From Verrucomicrobiota bacterium (GTDB taxonomy: Bacteria; Verrucomicrobiota; Verrucomicrobiia; Verrucomicrobiales; Akkermansiaceae): 9,275 nucleotides of DNA. Below are positions 7,424-9,275 of the stretch, one piece after another. How positions within the stretch are numbered: position 1 is the stretch's first letter; the number at the start of each line of letters is the position of its first letter. The translations under genes were made by a program, and so were the position numbers. The stretch is from contig VFJU01000207.1 in the NCBI GenBank assembly GCA_009885905.1, positions 1 through 9,275 on the forward strand, in the 5' to 3' direction. Under the pieces are notes generated by a model. The model saw only the letters and a program-made list of their open reading frames with translations, did not search any database and was not told the DNA's origin.

Positions 7424-7577
7424 CGAATTCACCAATTCTCAGTTTGATTTGATGCCCTGTTTGTCACTCTAACTGAATAAATAAAGGTAAAATTAAGTAA
7501 CAATCGCTACGTCTGGAAACAGTGATAAGGGTCGCTCGAATTCTCGAAAAAACTTGAATTATTAAAAGCTCGCGCTA
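7424..7577. other. intergenic region upstream of the metal-binding protein gene
   Basis: This 154-bp AT-rich gap should end the pilB-pilC transcript and start the metal locus. A 5-bp inverted repeat, GAATT/AATTC at 7425-7438, lies right after the pilC stop but has a weak stem and no T run, so it is not called a terminator. The best promoter match, TTGATT (7444-7449) and TCTAAC (7468-7473) with 18 bp between, is poor. A short tandem repeat of CTCGAA lies near 7535-7548. The right edge runs into the dyad at 7572-7587. Nothing else was recognised. Confidence 0.4.
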
Positions 7578-7587
7578 ATGATAGCGC
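7572..7587. promoter_or_regulatory. perfect inverted repeat enclosing a start codon
   Basis: GCGCTA at 7572-7577 and TAGCGC at 7582-7587 are perfect complements with the 4-base spacer ATGA. The annotated ATG (7578) is the first three bases of the spacer. As RNA this would be a tight 6-bp, G/C-rich hairpin presenting the start codon in a tetraloop; as DNA it is a short operator-like dyad. If translation really starts at the next in-frame ATG (7593), the dyad lies wholly in the leader. The repeat is plain in the sequence; a regulatory role is inferred. Confidence 0.45.
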
Positions 7588-7946
7588 AGTTAATGAGAGC
7601 AATCCTTCCATGGCTTTTAATTTTTTCCCTGCTCGCGGGGCTTCATGCCCGTGCGGTTACGCTGGATCATAGCGACATGGAAATTTGTTCGCACTCTCCT
7701 GCATCGTGCTGCCACGAGGGTGTCGACCTTCATGTTCCGGCTGTTCCCGGTGAGCACGATCATGAATGCCCGGCCGACCATCACCATGATTCTTGCTGTT
7801 GTTCTCATGCGCTAACCTTAGTTTGCGAATTTGACGATGCATGCGCGCTGATGCCTTCCAAATCGTCTTTATTCGGAATGCGTCATCAAAGTGTCAAGAT
7901 CCCTAACGGACCATTCTTGATTTCGGAAAAACCACCTTTGATTTAA
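7578..7946 (+). CDS. secreted His/Cys-rich protein, putative metal-binding
   Basis: A 122-residue protein with an N-terminal signal peptide: hydrophobic core AILPWLLIFSLLAGL (8-22) and possible cleavage after HARA near residue 26. The mature part is packed with metal ligands: 9 Cys (37, 44, 45, 64, 73-75, 83, 89) and about 12 His, many clustered in GEHDHECPADHHHDSCCCSH (58-77), with many Asp/Glu. The last 30 residues lack such ligands. I do not recognise a named family. Composition and position, 139 bp before a CzcC-type efflux gene, suggest a periplasmic chelator or chaperone for copper, zinc, cobalt or similar. It resembles in concept the small CopL-type proteins heading copper operons, without claimed homology. 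The cysteines might alternatively form disulfides. ATG 7593 (Met6) gives a more classical signal peptide beginning MRAILPW, so the first five residues may be untranslated. Two hairpins directly follow the stop codon. Confidence 0.75.
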   Translation: MIAQLMRAILPWLLIFSLLAGLHARAVTLDHSDMEICSHSPASCCHEGVDLHVPAVPGEHDHECPADHHHDSCCCSHALTLVCEFDDACALMPSKSSLFGMRHQSVKIPNGPFLISEKPPLI

Positions 7947-7965
7947 GCAAGCGTTGTCCGTTTGC
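7947..7965 (+). repeat. stem-loop immediately after the His/Cys-rich gene
   Basis: GCAAGCG (7947-7953) pairs with CGTTTGC (7959-7965) as a 7-bp stem including one G-U pair, with the 5-nt loop TTGTC. It begins at the base after the TAA stop. No T run follows, so it is not a standard intrinsic terminator. It could act in transcript end protection, processing or attenuation. Confidence 0.45.
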
Positions 7966-7966
7966 C

Positions 7967-7991
7967 GTGGCGAGCCATCGATACTCGCCGC
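7967..7991 (+). repeat. second, stronger stem-loop in the gap before the efflux gene
   Basis: GTGGCGAG (7967-7974) pairs with CTCGCCGC (7984-7991) as an 8-bp, G/C-rich stem with one U-G pair and a 9-nt loop CCATCGATA. It lies one base after the previous hairpin. No T run follows. As an inverted repeat it could also be a DNA-binding site. About 95 bp separate it from the efflux gene start. Confidence 0.5.
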
Positions 7992-8085
7992 AGAATCTCG
8001 TCTGGAAATTTTATCCAAGCGGGAATCCTCGTTTGAGCGCAACTGCTCTTTTTAAAATCGTTTTTGAAAACATATTTATATAATC

Positions 8086-9275
8086 ATGTCTAAATTCTAT
8101 CAGATTATAGGCTTCTCACTCGCTACCACTTGTCTACCGCTGAGCGCGGAATCTACCTTAGTTATTTCGCTTTCAAGCGTCGGCAAGCGCATCCAAACAC
8201 AAAATCCAGATCTTGCTGCCGCTCGTCTACGAATCGAGGAGGCAACCGGGCGCATGAACCAATCTGGGCGCCTCAAGAATCCTGAGCTCGAAGCCGCTGC
8301 CGAACAAAATTCGGCTTTCCGCGGATGGAGACTTCAAGTCGGTCTTTCTCAACGGTTTCCCCTCACTGCTCGCCTTCGCTTGGAAAGAGAGGTGTCTCTC
8401 AGCGATGTGAAGTCATCTGAAGCCGAGGTCCAAGAAATTCAACGGCAACTCGTCTGCCAAGCTCGTATCGCAGTGGTGAAAATACTTTCAGGACGCCAGC
8501 ATCGTGATCTTTTAAAACAACAAATGGAGGAATCTGAAAAATTCGCGGAGTTCGTTTCGGCAATGGCTTCAAAGGGTGAAGGTTCTTTGATCGATGCCGG
8601 ACAAGCCAATCTTGATGCGGCTCGCGTTAGAATAGAGATCCGTCAACTTGACGTCGAGGAAGTCGCGCTCATCGGAGAAATCAAGCCGTTGCTGGGCATG
8701 AGCTCAGGCGAAGCGTTGAATGTCAGTGGTATTCTAACCGAACCAACTAATTCTCATTCAACCGAAAAATGGGCGAGCCGTCCCGATTTACAAGCCGCAA
8801 AAATAAACGCTCTAGCCGCTGCAAGTAGTTTATCTCTCGAGAAGGCTCGACACTATGAGGATGTAGAAGGCGGAATTTTCATAGGTGCGGAACGTCTGGA
8901 AGATGAACCCATTGGCTACACCAACGACACGATGATTGGTCTGCAATTGAAAATTCCTCTACCGCTTTGGAACAAGAACGAAGGCGCAATTCAAGAAGCC
9001 GAGGCAAAAAAAATACGCAAGGAAATGGAAGTGATCGCGACCACTCGTAACGTCCATCTTGAGGCGGAAGCAACCCTCGCCGAAATGCAGGAATGGGCAA
9101 AAATCGTCGGTGAAATTTCTAAAACACTACTACCACTTGCCGATGAACAAGTCGTGCTCGCCGAAAATGCGTTTCGTGCGGGTCAAGGAGAAATCCGATC
9201 TGTTCTAACACCGAGAGAACAACGCATCAAGCTCGCAACCACCAGACTTGAAGCACTCCGTCAATATCACATCGC
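8086..9275 (+). CDS. czcC: outer-membrane efflux protein, TolC/CzcC family (3' end beyond window)
   Basis: An uninterrupted frame of 396 codons runs from ATG 8086 off the right edge with no stop. It starts with a signal peptide (MSKFYQIIGFSLATTCLPLSA). The two pseudo-symmetric halves of outer-membrane factors are visible: NPDLAAARLRIEEATGR near 40-56 and its counterpart RPDLQAAKINALAA near 232-245. KNPELEAA (64-71), VGLSQRFPLTARLRLE (85-100) and GLQLKIPLPLWNKNEGAI (285-302) are typical of the CzcC/CusC branch. The helical parts are long and Ala/Glu/Gln-rich. As a trimer it would form the outer-membrane channel for an RND pump with a CzcB-type fusion protein and CzcA-type pump, exporting heavy-metal cations. 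The metal cannot be read from this subunit; the preceding His/Cys-rich gene supports a metal substrate. Perhaps 10-50 residues are missing. No Shine-Dalgarno sequence is present; the ATG follows TATATAATC. Confidence 0.9.
   Translation, partial: MSKFYQIIGFSLATTCLPLSAESTLVISLSSVGKRIQTQNPDLAAARLRIEEATGRMNQSGRLKNPELEAAAEQNSAFRGWRLQVGLSQRFPLTARLRLEREVSLSDVKSSEAEVQEIQRQLVCQARIAVVKILSGRQHRDLLKQQMEESEKFAEFVSAMASKGEGSLIDAGQANLDAARVRIEIRQLDVEEVALIGEIKPLLGMSSGEALNVSGILTEPTNSHSTEKWASRPDLQAAKINALAAASSLSLEKARHYEDVEGGIFIGAERLEDEPIGYTNDTMIGLQLKIPLPLWNKNEGAIQEAEAKKIRKEMEVIATTRNVHLEAEATLAEMQEWAKIVGEISKTLLPLADEQVVLAENAFRAGQGEIRSVLTPREQRIKLATTRLEALRQYHI

Noticed and set aside
7425..7438. GAATT/AATTC inverted repeat after the pilC stop
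   Set aside because: A 5-bp A/T-rich stem with no T run is not a credible terminator.
8035..8053. Short inverted repeat GAGC...GCTC followed by five T, resembling a terminator
   Set aside because: The stem is only 4 bp with a 6-nt loop, too weak for an intrinsic terminator, and it would separate two genes that probably act together.
8879..9100. Minus-strand 73-codon frame inside the efflux gene
   Set aside because: It is antisense to a strongly supported CDS and shows no motif.
1..9275. CRISPR array, tRNA, rRNA, insertion sequence or phage attachment site
   Set aside because: No regularly spaced repeats, cloverleaf pattern, transposase or integrase signature, or long terminal repeats were found on either strand by eye.

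Overview
The window reads as ordinary chromosomal DNA from a member of the Verrucomicrobiota (PVC group). This is inferred from gene content: a Minf_1886-family protein, a Tat-exported Gfo/Idh/MocA oxidoreductase of the type abundant in Verrucomicrobia and Planctomycetes, and a thioredoxin-fold (2Fe-2S) ferredoxin. Base composition looks close to balanced. None of the start codons has a convincing Shine-Dalgarno sequence.

Layout. (1) 1-147, plus strand: the last 48 codons of what is probably the biosynthetic arginine decarboxylase. (2) 201-2222, minus strand, convergent with it: three co-directional genes, transcribed as an 86-residue conserved unknown, then a Minf_1886-family protein, then a NagZ-type beta-N-acetylhexosaminidase. 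(3) 2223-2465: divergent intergenic region. (4) 2466-4296, plus: a Tat-signal Gfo/Idh/MocA oxidoreductase, then a small (2Fe-2S) ferredoxin. (5) 4368-7423, plus: a PilB/GspE assembly ATPase and a PilC/GspF inner-membrane platform protein, the motor core of a type IV pilus or type II secretion machine. (6) 7578-9275, plus: a small secreted protein very rich in His and Cys, then a TolC/CzcC-type outer-membrane efflux gene that has no stop codon before the window ends. The last two look like the start of a heavy-metal RND efflux locus whose membrane-fusion and pump genes probably lie beyond the right edge.

The most interesting part is the metal locus. The start codon of the His/Cys-rich gene lies in the loop of a perfect 6-bp dyad (7572-7587). 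Its stop codon is followed at once by two tandem stem-loops (7947-7965 and 7967-7991) in the gap before the efflux gene. This suggests an operator or RNA-level control, but that is inference. I see no mobile element, CRISPR array, tRNA, rRNA or convincing intrinsic terminator.
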